A stretch of DNA of 64,000 nucleotides, from positions 17,630,822-17,694,821 of the forward strand of contig OZ020593.1 of assembly GCA_963971535.1 (NCBI GenBank), read 5' to 3'. The stretch is from Notolepis coatsorum. Its lineage: Eukaryota > Chordata > Actinopteri > Aulopiformes > Paralepididae. A program made the translations under genes and the position numbers. Of this stretch, positions 1-10,242 are shown in pieces. The number at the start of each line of letters is the position of its first letter. The first letter of the stretch is position 1. The notes under the pieces were generated by a model. The model saw nothing but the letters and a program-made list of their open reading frames with translations, did not search any database and was not told where the DNA came from.

Positions 1-2927
1 ACTCCCCTCCTTTGCCATTGAGGAATATTAACCGGCTTGTGTCCAACAAGTAATTGCTGGTTATTAAAAATTGGAGAGTCCAGGTGCCAAGGGCATTTAA
101 CCCCACACGACCTCTGTACATTACGCCACGTTTGGATCACGTGAGTTATGATCGGTCCATACCTCAGCCGGCATTTCGCAATAGAGACAGTGGAGTACAC
201 TACATCCTGTAATCTTAGCGGAGACACCGCCGCCGCTTCTAAGGAGCGCCACGATACAGCCTCTACAGGGTCTAGCCAGCACATCAAAGGTCTCAGTGAA
301 AAGGACCAGAAATACAGTTTAAAATCAGGGATTGCGAGGCCCCCATCTTGTTTCCTACGTTGAGTAGTAGCCCTTTTGATTCTCGGGCGTTTGTTATTCC
401 AGACAAACTTAGATACCATCGATTGTACCTTGCGCCAGTGGTCTATTGGAGGGGGCAGGGGGAGCATTGAGCTAATAAAATTTATCCTAGGCAGGATGTT
501 CATTTTGATTATGGAAGCCCGGGCTTGTAAGGAGTTAGGAAGGGACGACCACCTGTCTAGATCCTGGCGTATTTTATCATAAGTACCCGTGAAGTTGTAC
601 TTAGTAGTTTGGTTCAGCGTGGGGAATATCTCTATGCCCAGGTATTTGAAATGTTCTACTATGGGGATATCAGCTGGTAGTCGTACCGCCTTGGCCAGTT
701 CATTAAGAGGTAGGCAGGCTGATTTGTTCCAGTTAATCTTAAAACCTGACAATTTACCAAAGTCGTCGATTATCCTCAATAATTTTGTGGCCGACCGGGA
801 GGGGTCGTCCATGAAAATCAGCAGGTCATCCGCATAGAGAGCAATTTTGTGTGGAGTATTGTTGACCATTATGGGGACGATGTCCTCCGATTGCCTAATA
901 AATTGGGCCAAAGGTTCGAGGGAAAGCGCGAACAGTCCCGGGCTCAGAGGGCAACCCTGTCTAGAAGATCTGGAGACTGGAAAGAGTGTGGAACAGTTTT
1001 TGCCTGTCAGTATCATCGCAGACGGCGAGGCATACAGGACTTTAATCATATGAATAAAACTCTTTCCAAGACCCATGACCTCAAGTACCTTCCACAGATA
1101 TGACCACTCAAGTCTGTCAAACGCCTTCATGGCATCCAAAGACAGAACTGTGGATGGAGTTGTATTGTCTTTACTGTTATCGATTACATGCAACAGCCTC
1201 CTAAGATTATCTGCAGCCAGACGCCCCGGGATAAAACCAGTTTGATCGCAGTGTACCAATACAGACATAAATCTCTGCAGGCGACGGGCCAGCACCTTGG
1301 CAAACACCTTTAAATCGGCCCCGAGAAGACTCAAGGGTCTATAGCTACCACAATCATTGGGATCTTTGTCCTTTTTGAGAAGTAAAGAAATCAACGCCAT
1401 ATTGACATCTCTTGAGAACTCCCCTTGTTCGATAGCGTAATTGATCATATCGAGCATCAATGGACCCAGTTGGTCCCAGAAAGCTAAATACACTTCGGGT
1501 GGAATACCATCCCAGCCTGGCGCCTTACCCCTCTGCATTTCAACAATAGTCTCCCTCAATTCTACGAGAGTAATCGGTCTCCCCAGTTCCTTGGCCTCTT
1601 CCTCAGAAATGTGGGGTATCTCAAGCCCGCCAATGAACGATTCAAATCTAGAGTCATCCAGATTACCCTCTGAGCTATATAACTGTGAGTAAAACTCTTT
1701 AAAAGTGTCATTGATCTTTTTCGAATCAGTAGTGACTGCACCCTGGCTCGTCCTAATCGAGGGGATATCTGAGAAATGATCATTTGATCGTATTTTCATT
1801 GCCAATAGATGGCTAGGTCTGGAGCCGTGAAAATAGTAATTTTGTCTTGTCCTGTGTATCAAAAACTCAGACTGTTGTTTAAGTATGGAGTTTATTTCTT
1901 TTTTGACTATCTTACGTTGTGTGTTTAGTCGTTCATTATAGTCAGTTTGCAAGGATGCGTATAGGTCCGCATATAATGATTCCAGTCCTTCTAGCTTTTT
2001 TGACCGGGATTTTCGCAAATTGGAGGCAAATAGTGTGACATGACCCCTGATGAATCCTTTCAATGCGTTCCACAGGACCCTAGGGTCTTCTACTGTGCCA
2101 ACGTTGATCTGCAAAAATTCAGCTAGTTTACTCCTGAACTCAGAACAGAAGTCATCGTTCTTTAGCAAGGTCGAATTAAAACGCCATCTGGGAGCTCTTG
2201 CGGAGAGCCTGCCAAAGGTTGCCGTAAGGAAAATCCCCTTGTGGTCTGAGAGAGCCAAGGGAACCAATGAGACATCGAAACTATCAAACATATTAGGGGA
2301 CGCGAATGCATAGTCAATTCGAGAGAAGCTTTTGTGTCTGGCTGACAGGTGAGAGTAATCTCTGAGGGTGGGGTTGCATAAGCGCCAGAGGTCTGAGAGC
2401 CCCGTGTCTTTGGCCCACATCCTGAGGGCCTTAGAGGCCCGTTTCTGGTCGCTCGTTTCAGAGGGCCCAGACCTATCCATCTCCGCATCCCAGCACGCAT
2501 TAAAATCGCCACCCACAATGAGAGCGTATCCATTAAGTTCCAACATATTCTTCGTGATTGTATTATAGAACGCTGAATCAAATGTGTTAGGAGCATACAA
2601 TGCTATTATAGCCATCTTCCTATGCAAGAATTCAACTTTTGCTATAGTAATCCTTCCCTCCGTGTCCGACCATACATCCAAGATTTTGATATCAAGGTTA
2701 CGTCTTGTAACTATGACTACTCCTTTCGTCTTATCATCGGCTGAGGATGCGGAGATAACGTGATATTGCCGATTTGCCAGTCTTGACACGTCACCTACCA
2801 TTAAATGCGTCTCACTAAGGAGAGCAAGGTCAATATTTCTCCTCTTCAATAGCCAAAGGACACTGGCACGCTTGTGTGGGGCGTTAAGCCCTCCTGCGTT
2901 CCAAATTAAAATATTCAATTTAGCCAT
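1..2927 (-). CDS. L1-clade non-LTR retrotransposon ORF2 (endonuclease + reverse transcriptase), partial at left edge
   Basis: Reading the minus strand from the ATG at 2927, I find no stop codon down to base 1, about 975 codons, so the ORF continues outside the window. The N-terminus (MAKLNILIWNAGGLNAP) begins an APE-type endonuclease: SETHL around residue 38, GGDFN around 139, SRIDYAF around 202 and SDHK around 227. The reverse transcriptase follows, with SYRPLSLL, DAMKAFDRLEW near residue 600, SRQGCPLSPGLFA, and the catalytic YADD at residues 698-701 (bases 825-836). The protein would nick genomic DNA and copy its own RNA by target-primed reverse transcription. L1 ORF2 proteins are usually 1,200-1,300 residues, so roughly the last quarter is missing from view. 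No frameshift or stop is visible, which suggests a young copy. Assignment to the L1 rather than Tx1 branch rests on the N-terminal wording and is less certain than the LINE call. Confidence 0.93.
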   Translation of the reverse strand, partial: MAKLNILIWNAGGLNAPHKRASVLWLLKRRNIDLALLSETHLMVGDVSRLANRQYHVISASSADDKTKGVVIVTRRNLDIKILDVWSDTEGRITIAKVEFLHRKMAIIALYAPNTFDSAFYNTITKNMLELNGYALIVGGDFNACWDAEMDRSGPSETSDQKRASKALRMWAKDTGLSDLWRLCNPTLRDYSHLSARHKSFSRIDYAFASPNMFDSFDVSLVPLALSDHKGIFLTATFGRLSARAPRWRFNSTLLKNDDFCSEFRSKLAEFLQINVGTVEDPRVLWNALKGFIRGHVTLFASNLRKSRSKKLEGLESLYADLYASLQTDYNERLNTQRKIVKKEINSILKQQSEFLIHRTRQNYYFHGSRPSHLLAMKIRSNDHFSDIPSIRTSQGAVTTDSKKINDTFKEFYSQLYSSEGNLDDSRFESFIGGLEIPHISEEEAKELGRPITLVELRETIVEMQRGKAPGWDGIPPEVYLAFWDQLGPLMLDMINYAIEQGEFSRDVNMALISLLLKKDKDPNDCGSYRPLSLLGADLKVFAKVLARRLQRFMSVLVHCDQTGFIPGRLAADNLRRLLHVIDNSKDNTTPSTVLSLDAMKAFDRLEWSYLWKVLEVMGLGKSFIHMIKVLYASPSAMILTGKNCSTLFPVSRSSRQGCPLSPGLFALSLEPLAQFIRQSEDIVPIMVNNTPHKIALYADDLLIFMDDPSRSATKLLRIIDDFGKLSGFKINWNKSACLPLNELAKAVRLPADIPIVEHFKYLGIEIFPTLNQTTKYNFTGTYDKIRQDLDRWSSLPNSLQARASIIKMNILPRINFISSMLPLPPPIDHWRKVQSMVSKFVWNNKRPRIKRATTQRRKQDGGLAIPDFKLYFWSFSLRPLMCWLDPVEAVSWRSLEAAAVSPLRLQDVVYSTVSIAKCRLRYGPIITHVIQTWRNVQRSCGVKCPWHLDSPIFNNQQLLVGHKPVNIPQWQRRG

Positions 2928-3817
2928 GGTCGAGCTTGTATAAGTGCGTAGAGAACATACCCGTGCAGCCAGGCTGAGTACAGAGGTGCCGATCCCGGCG
3001 GGCCCGGACGGTCAATCCCAGGAGTTCAGAGGAGGAACACTTACACATATATAAGACAACAGTACATAGAACACATAAAAATACCACCCCAGCTACAACC
3101 CCCCCTCCTTCTACTCTAAACCCTAACCCACCCGTCCTACTATAAGTTCCTCTATACCCACTCTCCAATCCCCACCCTATGCCCCACCCACTGAGGATGG
3201 TCATCTTCCTATCACTTCCCACTAGAGACATGGATCAATAAGACGCTTCCCACTCCCACCCCCCTCTAGATAAACCCCTGAGTAAACCCCCACTAGTCCA
3301 ATAAACACAAATAATAATAAAATAAAATTCAATAAAGATATCGGTCGAAAACCACCTGAGCCCTGGCCCCAACATGAGAAAACCATAATGGTAAAAATAG
3401 CCATTATTAAATAATAACTCCGCATCAACCTGCAGCCCTCTATTTCGGAATCTGCGCTTCAACATCACATTGTTATAGCCCAAAAAGGTATAGGAAAATT
3501 CAATACAAAATTAAATTAAAGCATCCCAGCCGATAGTCTAAGGCAGGTTCGGGTCACAGGTTAATTGTGCAAAATTGTGTGAACAGTGTCAATTAAACAA
3601 TGACAAAAAAAAAGGGAGGAAGGGAAAAAAAAAGGTTATGGTCAAAGTGCACCCCTTTAGCCGTCCCTCTGATCAGGCACAACGGCTGAAATGACCCAAC
3701 CTATGTAAGATTAGAATTAAACACAATCATTCATTAATCAATCCGGGGATGGTAATAGGCAACACCTGACACCACCTGTCATCATACATTGTTTCAATAA
3801 AGATATCGGTCGGAGCA
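2928..3817 (-). mobile_element. 5' region of the L1-like element, no ORF1 recognised
   Basis: This stretch lies directly upstream of ORF2 on the same strand. It contains a 103-codon open frame (3231-2920) whose TAA overlaps the ORF2 start in ATGGCTAA, but its product shows no coiled coil, RRM or zinc knuckle and I do not take it as ORF1. Bases 3485-3570 and the phrase around 3332/3796 (ATAAAGATATCGGTCG) repeat material found in the 294-bp monomers further upstream, so this is probably a diverged part of the same 5' UTR array. Confidence 0.5.
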
Positions 3818-4445
3818 GTTAGTCCAAGGTAGGATCGAATCACATTTAAATTGCTCATTCAAATGCCATTAAAACATATAGGAAAATTCAATACAAAATT
3901 AAATTAAAGCATCCCAGCCGATAGTCCAAGGCAGGTTCGGGTCACAGGTTAATTGCTCATTCAATTGCCCTTAAAACAGCGACACTAATTATTATATAAT
4001 TACTCAGCATCAACCTGTAACCATCTACCCTGGAGTCTGCATATTAATGTATCAACGTTATAGCATAAGTGCCTCACGGAAAATTCAAAACAAAATTAAG
4101 GCGAGTCAGTAGTTAGTCCAAGGTAGAACCGGATCACATTTAAATTGCTCATTCAAATGCCATTAAAACATATAGGAAAATTCAATACAAAATTAAATTA
4201 AAGCATCCCAGCCGATAGTCCAAGGCAGGTTCGGGTCACAGGTTAATTGCTCATTCAATTGCCCTTAAAACAGCGACACTAATTATTATATAATTACTCA
4301 GCATCAACCTGTAACCATCTACCCTGGAGTCTGCATATTAATGTATCAACGTTATAGCATAAGTGCCTCACGGAAAATTCAAAACAAAATTAAGGCTTGT
4401 CAGTAGTTAGTCCAAGGTAGAACCGGATCACATTTAAATCGCGCA
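3818..4445 (-). repeat. Tandem 294-bp monomers, probable L1 5' UTR/promoter array
   Basis: The phrase GTTAGTCCAAGGTAG occurs at 3818, 4112 and 4406, exactly 294 bases apart. The first two full copies are nearly identical from about 3840 on; the third is truncated around 4440. The array sits 5' of ORF2 on the element's own strand. Tandem 5' UTR monomers act as promoters in mouse L1; that the same holds here is inference. Confidence 0.8.
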
Positions 4446-4738
4446 TATAGATGACATAAAAACAGCGACAGTAGGAAAGAAAAAAGAAAGGAAGAGAGGG
4501 TAATGGTTAGAGTGCAAGCCATATAACCATATAGCCATTAAGTGCAAGCCATACCCGACCCAACCTGTTATCAAATATTGTTTATGCATATTCAACCGAC
4601 CTTGGTATCTACTTTGGATCACCAAAGCTCAAAACAACCTGGATATAAAAATAAAAAGCATACCAGAAGGGGGAAACTCATGACCTCTATGCCTCATGGT
4701 CATACTCTTTTCAGATAAGAAGTCCAGGCATTATAGCA
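4446..4738 (-). mobile_element. Outer end of the L1-like 5' region
   Basis: Bases 4455-4600 weakly echo 3590-3700 (A-rich run, GGTTATGGTC-like phrase, CCCAACCT), so the element seems to continue to about 4738, where a run of G begins. I cannot define the exact 5' end or a target duplication because the 3' end is outside the window. Confidence 0.4.
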
Positions 4739-4739
4739 G

Positions 4740-5000
4740 CATGGGGGAGGGGGGGGGGGGGTACAGGTATGGGCAGGATAATAGTAGAAGACATAAATAT
4801 AGGCAAGAAAACTATAGTAAAGATAAAAATAAGCAGTGTAAACAAAATAATTAACTGTGAATATAAGTACAAGTAAACAGTGTAATCAAAGGTGCAGATG
4901 AGGGTATGTATGCCCTGTTATAGTATACATTACAATAAACACTTCTTCAATCTGAATATATACTATGAGTAAGTAAAGTATACAGTATACACAGGTGCAG
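4740..5000 (-). mobile_element. LINE 3'-end fragment (same family as 33640-33995)
   Basis: The reverse complement of this stretch matches 33640-33995: a C-run, then upstream TACCTGCCCATACCTGTA and a TATACTGTTTACTT-like region. The plus-strand G run (4743-4761) is the counterpart of the C run there. It lacks the AATAAAG tail. Confidence 0.55.
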
Positions 5001-5930
5001 TATAGCCACTCTTATTGTCTGGGACCAAATACGGCCATGCCCCACTCCCAGCAAAAAGTGGGAATCTCTAGAATTCGGGCGACGCTGTATACGGAAGTGA
5101 CTCTAAAGGTGACGATTAGACAACACTTTCTGTTGTCAGTAGATGGCAGCATTGGTTTAAAATTAAAAGGTGAAAATGTTGAAAACTACATGAATACATT
5201 TCCCAAGATCCTTAGCACAGGTCACAGGTCACTGGGATGTGTGTATATTCTTCGACGTAATCTGAACAGCGGTAAACTATTACTGCGGCCTCGGTATAGC
5301 GACCGCGAATGGTAAACTAATTATCTTAGCAAAAGTGCGCTGGTAGCGTTACATATGTTGTCTAAAGAGGGACATATGGTACAATTTAAGATTTGAATGA
5401 TAATCGGCATATAAAGGACAAATAAAACATCGTTAATTTGTAAGAAACCTCAATGAAAACAGCACAGGGTAAGTTATATTTGCTATTGTTATGAAAATGT
5501 GATCGAATCCTATAAAAATGTGGACGCATTTGGTCTATGTTTCGTTAAATCAACATTAGAATTTTAAATTTTTAATAAAAAAAAACTATCTTTTTTCTTT
5601 AATATTTTTTTCTATTAATTCTGTTTAAACCAATGGGGTTTTTCTTCACAGTTGCAGATAAAGATTAGGCTACACTAATATTATAGTATTAAAAGAAACT
5701 GATGAGTTATATTCATTAAAGAAAGTTGATTTAATTGATTTAGTTGGGCTGGGGCTTCTCCCTGGGCTGGGGCTGGAAAGTTGATATAATAAAAAAATAA
5801 ATACTAATTTAATCAGATTAATCACTTTATTCAAATTGAGGATTTAGTTTGAGGATATAAAAAAAAAATATATATTATTAAATTATCGGGGACAGCCTTA
5901 GTGCAGTATACATAAGGTACCCTAACTGAC
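5001..5930. other. Unassigned AT-rich sequence
   Basis: I see no gene and no recognisable repeat. Codons in all frames are interrupted often; the only open stretch of note (4995-5315 plus, 106 codons) resembles nothing I know. Bases 5560-5900 are strongly A/T biased. Confidence 0.5.
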
Positions 5931-6530
5931 ACGCAGCAGGTCCAATGAAGGAATACACTCTGTGACTACGGGAGGCTGACGGTTATAGATGCTCAAGTGG
6001 TATTTTTTGTGAAGATAAAGTGTTAAATAGCTCTATATTTCCACAGCCATCACTGATATAGAGTGTTTGGTCAGTAACAAGGGTCTCTCCCGGTCTCTCC
6101 GCTTTCCAGTAAATATTAAATAAATGTTCTGGCATCCCATTCCCACTTCATCCAATCAGGACTGAGAGAAGATAACCCAGCCTAGATGTTATTTCAAGAG
6201 ATATGGCCGTGCCAAATTAGCTCATTGCACTGGCCGAATATTGTACTTGTTTCAGTATTTGCTTAGAACTCGTTTTTATTTCTTATTTTTGAAGTGCAGA
6301 GTTCTCTCTCCTGATTGGATAAAGTGGGAACAAAAATGTATTTTCCATTAACTGCAGAGGAACTGGGAGACCCATGTTACTGACCAAACACTGTATCAGT
6401 GGTGGCTGTCATAATGCAGAGCTATTACATGAGCAAAATAACACTTACAGCATCTTTAATAACTAAACCCCGCCGCACATCTTGGTCCAACGAAGGAAGA
6501 CACTCTGTGACTACATACTGACGGTTAATA
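5931..6530. mobile_element. Foldback (inverted-arm) element, family F1, copy 1
   Basis: Bases 6048-6180 and 6285-6430 are inverted relative to each other: CATCACTGATATAGAGTGTT and TCCAATCAG on the left reappear as AACACTGTATCAGTGGTG and CTGATTGGA on the right. An outer direct repeat (GAAGGAATACACTCTGTGAC at 5946 and a near copy at 6491) flanks the arms. The same arms occur at 50740-51345 and 57375-57775. No coding capacity. Confidence 0.7.
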
Positions 6531-7060
6531 ATAACTAACCCCCCCCCCCCGATAAAAATAGGACGTTTTATCTGACGTGACTAAATCCAGTTCGAGCTGT
6601 CCTGGCGTGTGTTATGATTGCCCAACCCTCTATTACAATGTACTAACACTTTTGGCACAGGCATAAAGGACTGGCAATAACCCACCACTTAATGAGTGAG
6701 GCCTATACCGCCACCCTCGCCAAGCGATAATCTCCTCTCTGCATTACCCAATCAGAGACAGAAACGTCCTTATCAGGGAGGAACAGCAGACACTTCCACC
6801 AGGCGCCCGCCGGACCGCTCTCTTAATTGATTCTCCTCGTCCCCGAAAGAGGCCCGTCGCCTCGGTGCAGTCGGCCTATTTGATTCGCTCCGCAATTTGT
6901 TCGGGGCGGTAAATTCTTCCTGTGCCATTTGTTTTGATTCCGTGATTCAGGTCGAAGATGGTTTTGCGTGGGCGGAGAATAGCTGGGCGCAAGGGCGGTT
7001 TTGTTATTATTGATTTCGTTTCTACTAGAACGTTCACTTCATCTATAATGCGGTGAGTGT
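6531..7060. other. Non-repetitive GC-balanced stretch, possible conserved non-coding element
   Basis: After a short C run (6540-6550), bases 6690-7050 have high sequence complexity, retained CG dinucleotides (for example around 6830-6870) and homeodomain-type cores (TTAATTGATT at 6823). It is not repeated elsewhere in the window. Conservation is a guess that only alignment can settle. Confidence 0.25.
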
Positions 7061-7501
7061 TCGTTCCTGCAGCCGTCCTCGGTGTGTTTGTTTACTGTTG
7101 TTGTTGTTGTTAGGAGAATAACTTGTTCACACCAGAGTATGCATAAACAAGCGGAAAAGAAAAGCGCACGACCTTGCGACAGATGCCTTTCGGCTTGCTC
7201 ATCATAGAACACTTATAAGATGTAATTATAATAGTTTTTTCCCCCCTCAGAGATGTCACATGCATGTTCCGTTACGCTGCATATGATTTAAAATAAACAT
7301 TAAGGGTGTTATAGATGAAATGTTTATGTTGAGTAATCTTTTTATTGATTTTTTTTAATAATACATCCACAGAGTTTTTTAGATGGTGGTGCTCTAGTGC
7401 AAAATCTAGTTGCTGAAGGTTATCTATTCTATAGCACCTTTAAAATAAGTCATTGCATGTTGACCCTCTACAGTATATACTTTAGATCCAAGATGTTGTA
7501 A
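7061..7501. other. Unassigned intergenic sequence
   Basis: A short TTG repeat near 7095 and AT-rich DNA. I see no gene. Confidence 0.5.
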
Positions 7502-7506
7502 CTTTG

Positions 7507-7972
7507 TGTCATAATCACGGCGAGAGCCTTCTTCACCCCTCCTCCTTCCGTACCCTTATATGGGCAGCATCCGGTCCCTGCGTTCCCACGCTGTCGGAGG
7601 GAGATCAATCAACACGGCTGTGAGGGATTCCCTCATCATCAGACCCCTACTTCAGCCCACGGATCCTGCTCTCCCTCCTCGCAGTGTTAACCTAACAACC
7701 TAAGTACGACGACGAACCCTAGCCTTGCTACTCTGTCCTTGTTGAAATACCTTGTCCTAATCTTGTTCTCTCTGTGCCCAGGACCACCGCTCCCGAGACA
7801 CCACCCACCTGGACGCTCCTGTGCTGCACAAGGAGTGCACCTGCTCACGTCTATTGCACATTCCTGTTGTCATACCTGTCTGCTTGGTGCCTACAATTAA
7901 AACCAACCTAAAACGCTCCATTCTCTCTTCTCCTGTGTTCTGCTATTGGGCTCCGCCACTGCTGCCCTAACA
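7507..7972 (+). mobile_element. Solo LTR, probably Ty3/gypsy-type
   Basis: The segment begins TGTCA and ends TAACA, an imperfect short inverted pair, and is flanked by the 5-bp direct repeat CTTTG (7502-7506 and 7973-7977). A TATA-like TTATATGG lies near 7555 and a polyadenylation hexamer ATTAAA at 7896-7901. Length 466 bp fits an LTR. No second LTR, primer-binding site or gag/pol frame is adjacent, so internal sequence was probably lost by LTR-LTR recombination. Superfamily is inferred from the 5-bp duplication and general look. Confidence 0.7.
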
Positions 7973-7977
7973 CTTTG

Positions 7978-8165
7978 AACTTGTGAGCTTGTGCTCCGCA
8001 AAAGCCGTGTCAACCAGTTGAGCTAAAGGGTCCGACCCGTTAGCAGGTACTGGTTAGTTTACATACGTCCTCCCCCCGAGAAAGTGTGTCCTCGCACGTA
8101 CCATCCCAGGGGTTAAGGCACTGAGATCCCACCCCCATTGCTACGTGACACTGCTTTCATGCTTT
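7978..8165 (-). mobile_element. tRNA-like repeat, family S1, copy 1
   Basis: Reverse-complement reading gives GGGTGGGATCTCAG, GCGAGGACACACTT, a CACCTGCTAACGGGTC-like phrase and TTTAGCTCAACTGGTT (A-box type). The same order occurs at 22750-23003 and, split, at 25108-25632. Likely a SINE or a dispersed tRNA-derived unit. Confidence 0.6.
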
Positions 8166-8231
8166 CACAGGCTACAATATAGATATATACAATATAGTTT
8201 ACAATATCATCAATTTAACAGGGACCATTTG

Positions 8232-8787
8232 CAGGGGTGTAACAAGTACCTAGAAATTATACTTAAGTGAAAGTATGGGTACCGTCTCAAAATCGTACTC
8301 AAGTAGAAGTCAGAGTATCTGGCTAAAAACACACTTTATACTTTTAAATGTAGTAAATTTTTTTACTAAAAAGTAAAAGTAAAAACCTTTTTTCTGACTG
8401 TCTATTCTTCTGATAGCAGGTGTTTAATCAAAGATCCTCGCTTTCTAGTCTTGCACAAGGACCAATCAGCATGGGTATGGGCGGGTTAATTTTCCATTGA
8501 TTGGCTGTTTTTAAATAAAGTGCGGCTGCAGGATTAATAACGTTAACGTTAGTTCAGCCAGAGAAACAAATATACTAATTAAAATAGTTGAACCTGCGAG
8601 ATTTGTACTTTGTAGGTCTGCATTTTAAATGTATGGAGTAAAAAGTATGTTTTTTTTTCTCTGAAATGTAATTGAGTAAAAGTACATGTATACAAGCCTA
8701 ATAATACTTGAGTAAAGTACAAATCCCCCAAAAACAGTACTTAATTATTGTAACAAAGTACAATTACTCAAGTACTTTACATCCCTG
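8232..8787. mobile_element. Non-autonomous hAT-like element (556 bp)
   Basis: Terminal inverted repeats CAGGGGTGTAACAAGTAC (left) and, inverted, CAGGGATGTAAAGTAC (right) enclose internal AGTAAAAGTA-rich DNA. Both sides carry the 8-bp direct repeat ACCATTTG (8224-8231, 8788-8795), the hallmark of hAT insertion. There is no transposase frame. Confidence 0.85.
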
Positions 8788-8795
8788 ACCATTTG

Positions 8796-9387
8796 TAACA
8801 TGATTCCCCTCGTCATGGTCATTATGCTCCGCATTTGAATCAATCACTTTCTGAGCATTTCCATGACCTTGTACAAACTCAACACATTCTATTGGTTTGG
8901 TTCATCATGTTCACACGTCAGTCTTCATCTTCAAGAACCTCTAGTCAAAATCACAAAAAGTATTGAGTTATTCTCAGTCCTCGCTTGTATAAATAAATAT
9001 GTGTAATTGACAGACCATCTATTTCTATTGTTTATTTATTGTTTTGAGTAAGAGGGCGGGCGGGCTAAATAAGATTTTCTTCTCCCTGCTCCTTTCCGCT
9101 CATGGCATGTGCAAATTGAGAGGTGCTCTGATTATGAAACGATGCTGTTGTGCTTTTGTGGAGCTGTGCAGTGCCATGGACGGAACACATACCAATGAAA
9201 TGAAATGAAAACTGTATGCAAGTTCCTACATTTACAGTAGTAGTTTACATTTTTACATTTACATACAAAAGTTTATAATTTAGCTAAGTGCAGTCCTACA
9301 GTAGGCTATGTCCATCTTATGTAGCGTCACTGTTCACAATGCCATCAGAAGGTTGTGTTACTCACTCGAGTCAGTGTGATGGCTGTG
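8796..9387. other. Unassigned intergenic sequence
   Basis: No gene or repeat recognised apart from short A/T runs. Confidence 0.5.
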
Positions 9388-10107
9388 ACTGAATACAGTC
9401 TGTCAGTGCTTTGTAGTTTGGCTCATACCTACAGACAGCCAGTCTGAGACAGTCTGTCAGTACTTTGTAGTTTGGCTCATGGCTACAGACAGCCAGTCTG
9501 AGACAGTCTGTCAGTACTTTGTAGTTTGGCTCATGGCTACAGACAGCCAGTCTGAGACAGTCTGTCAGTGCTTTGTAGTTTGGCTCATAGCTACAGACAG
9601 CCAGTCTGAGACAGTCTGTCAGTGCTTTGTAGTTTGGCTCATAGCTACAGACAGCCAGTCTGAGACAGTCTGTCAGTGCTTTGTAGTTTGGCTCATGGCT
9701 ACAGACAGCCAGTCTGAGACAGCATGTGAGTACTTTGTAGTTTGGCTCATGGCTACAGACAGCCAGTCTGAGACAGTCTGTCAGTACTTTGTAGTTTGGC
9801 TCATGGCTACAGACAGCCAGTCTGAGACAGCATGTGAGTACTTTGTAGTTTGGCTCATGGCTACAGACAGCCAGTCTGAGACAGCATGTGAGTACTTTGT
9901 AGTTTGGCTCATGGCTACAGACAGCCAGTCTGAGACAGCATGTGAGTACTTTGTAGTTTGGCTCATGGCTACAGACAGCCAGTCTGAGACAGCATGTGAG
10001 TACTTTGTAGTTTGGCTCATGGCTACAGACAGCCAGTCTGAGACAGCATGTGAGTACTTTGTAGTTTGGCTCATGGCTACAGACAGCCAGTCTGAGACAG
10101 TCAGTAC
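9388..10107. repeat. 54-bp minisatellite, about 13 copies
   Basis: The unit contains GGCTCATGGCTACAGACAGC and CTTTGTAGTTT. Two subtypes alternate: GTCTGTCAGT in the first part and GCATGTGAGT in the later part. Since 54 is a multiple of three, open frames of 215 codons (plus) and 97 codons (minus) arise without being genes. A lone copy sits at 14885-14950. Confidence 0.95.
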
Positions 10108-10242
10108 GGCGGCTCCTGCACTTTGATTGAATTATTTTCCTCTGTGAAAACGCCGTCTCACAGAGGTAAGTGGATCCAATGTGCAGACGAGGTGAGGAGA
10201 GGAGACGTGTCTCTGCTGACGAGTCCCCGGAAGTCTCCTGTC

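Noticed and set aside
9479..10126. 215-codon repeat protein MATDSQSETVCQYFVVWL
   Set aside because: The unit is 54 bp so any stop-free frame stays open; the minus strand is open as well, and no start context or flanking exon supports it.
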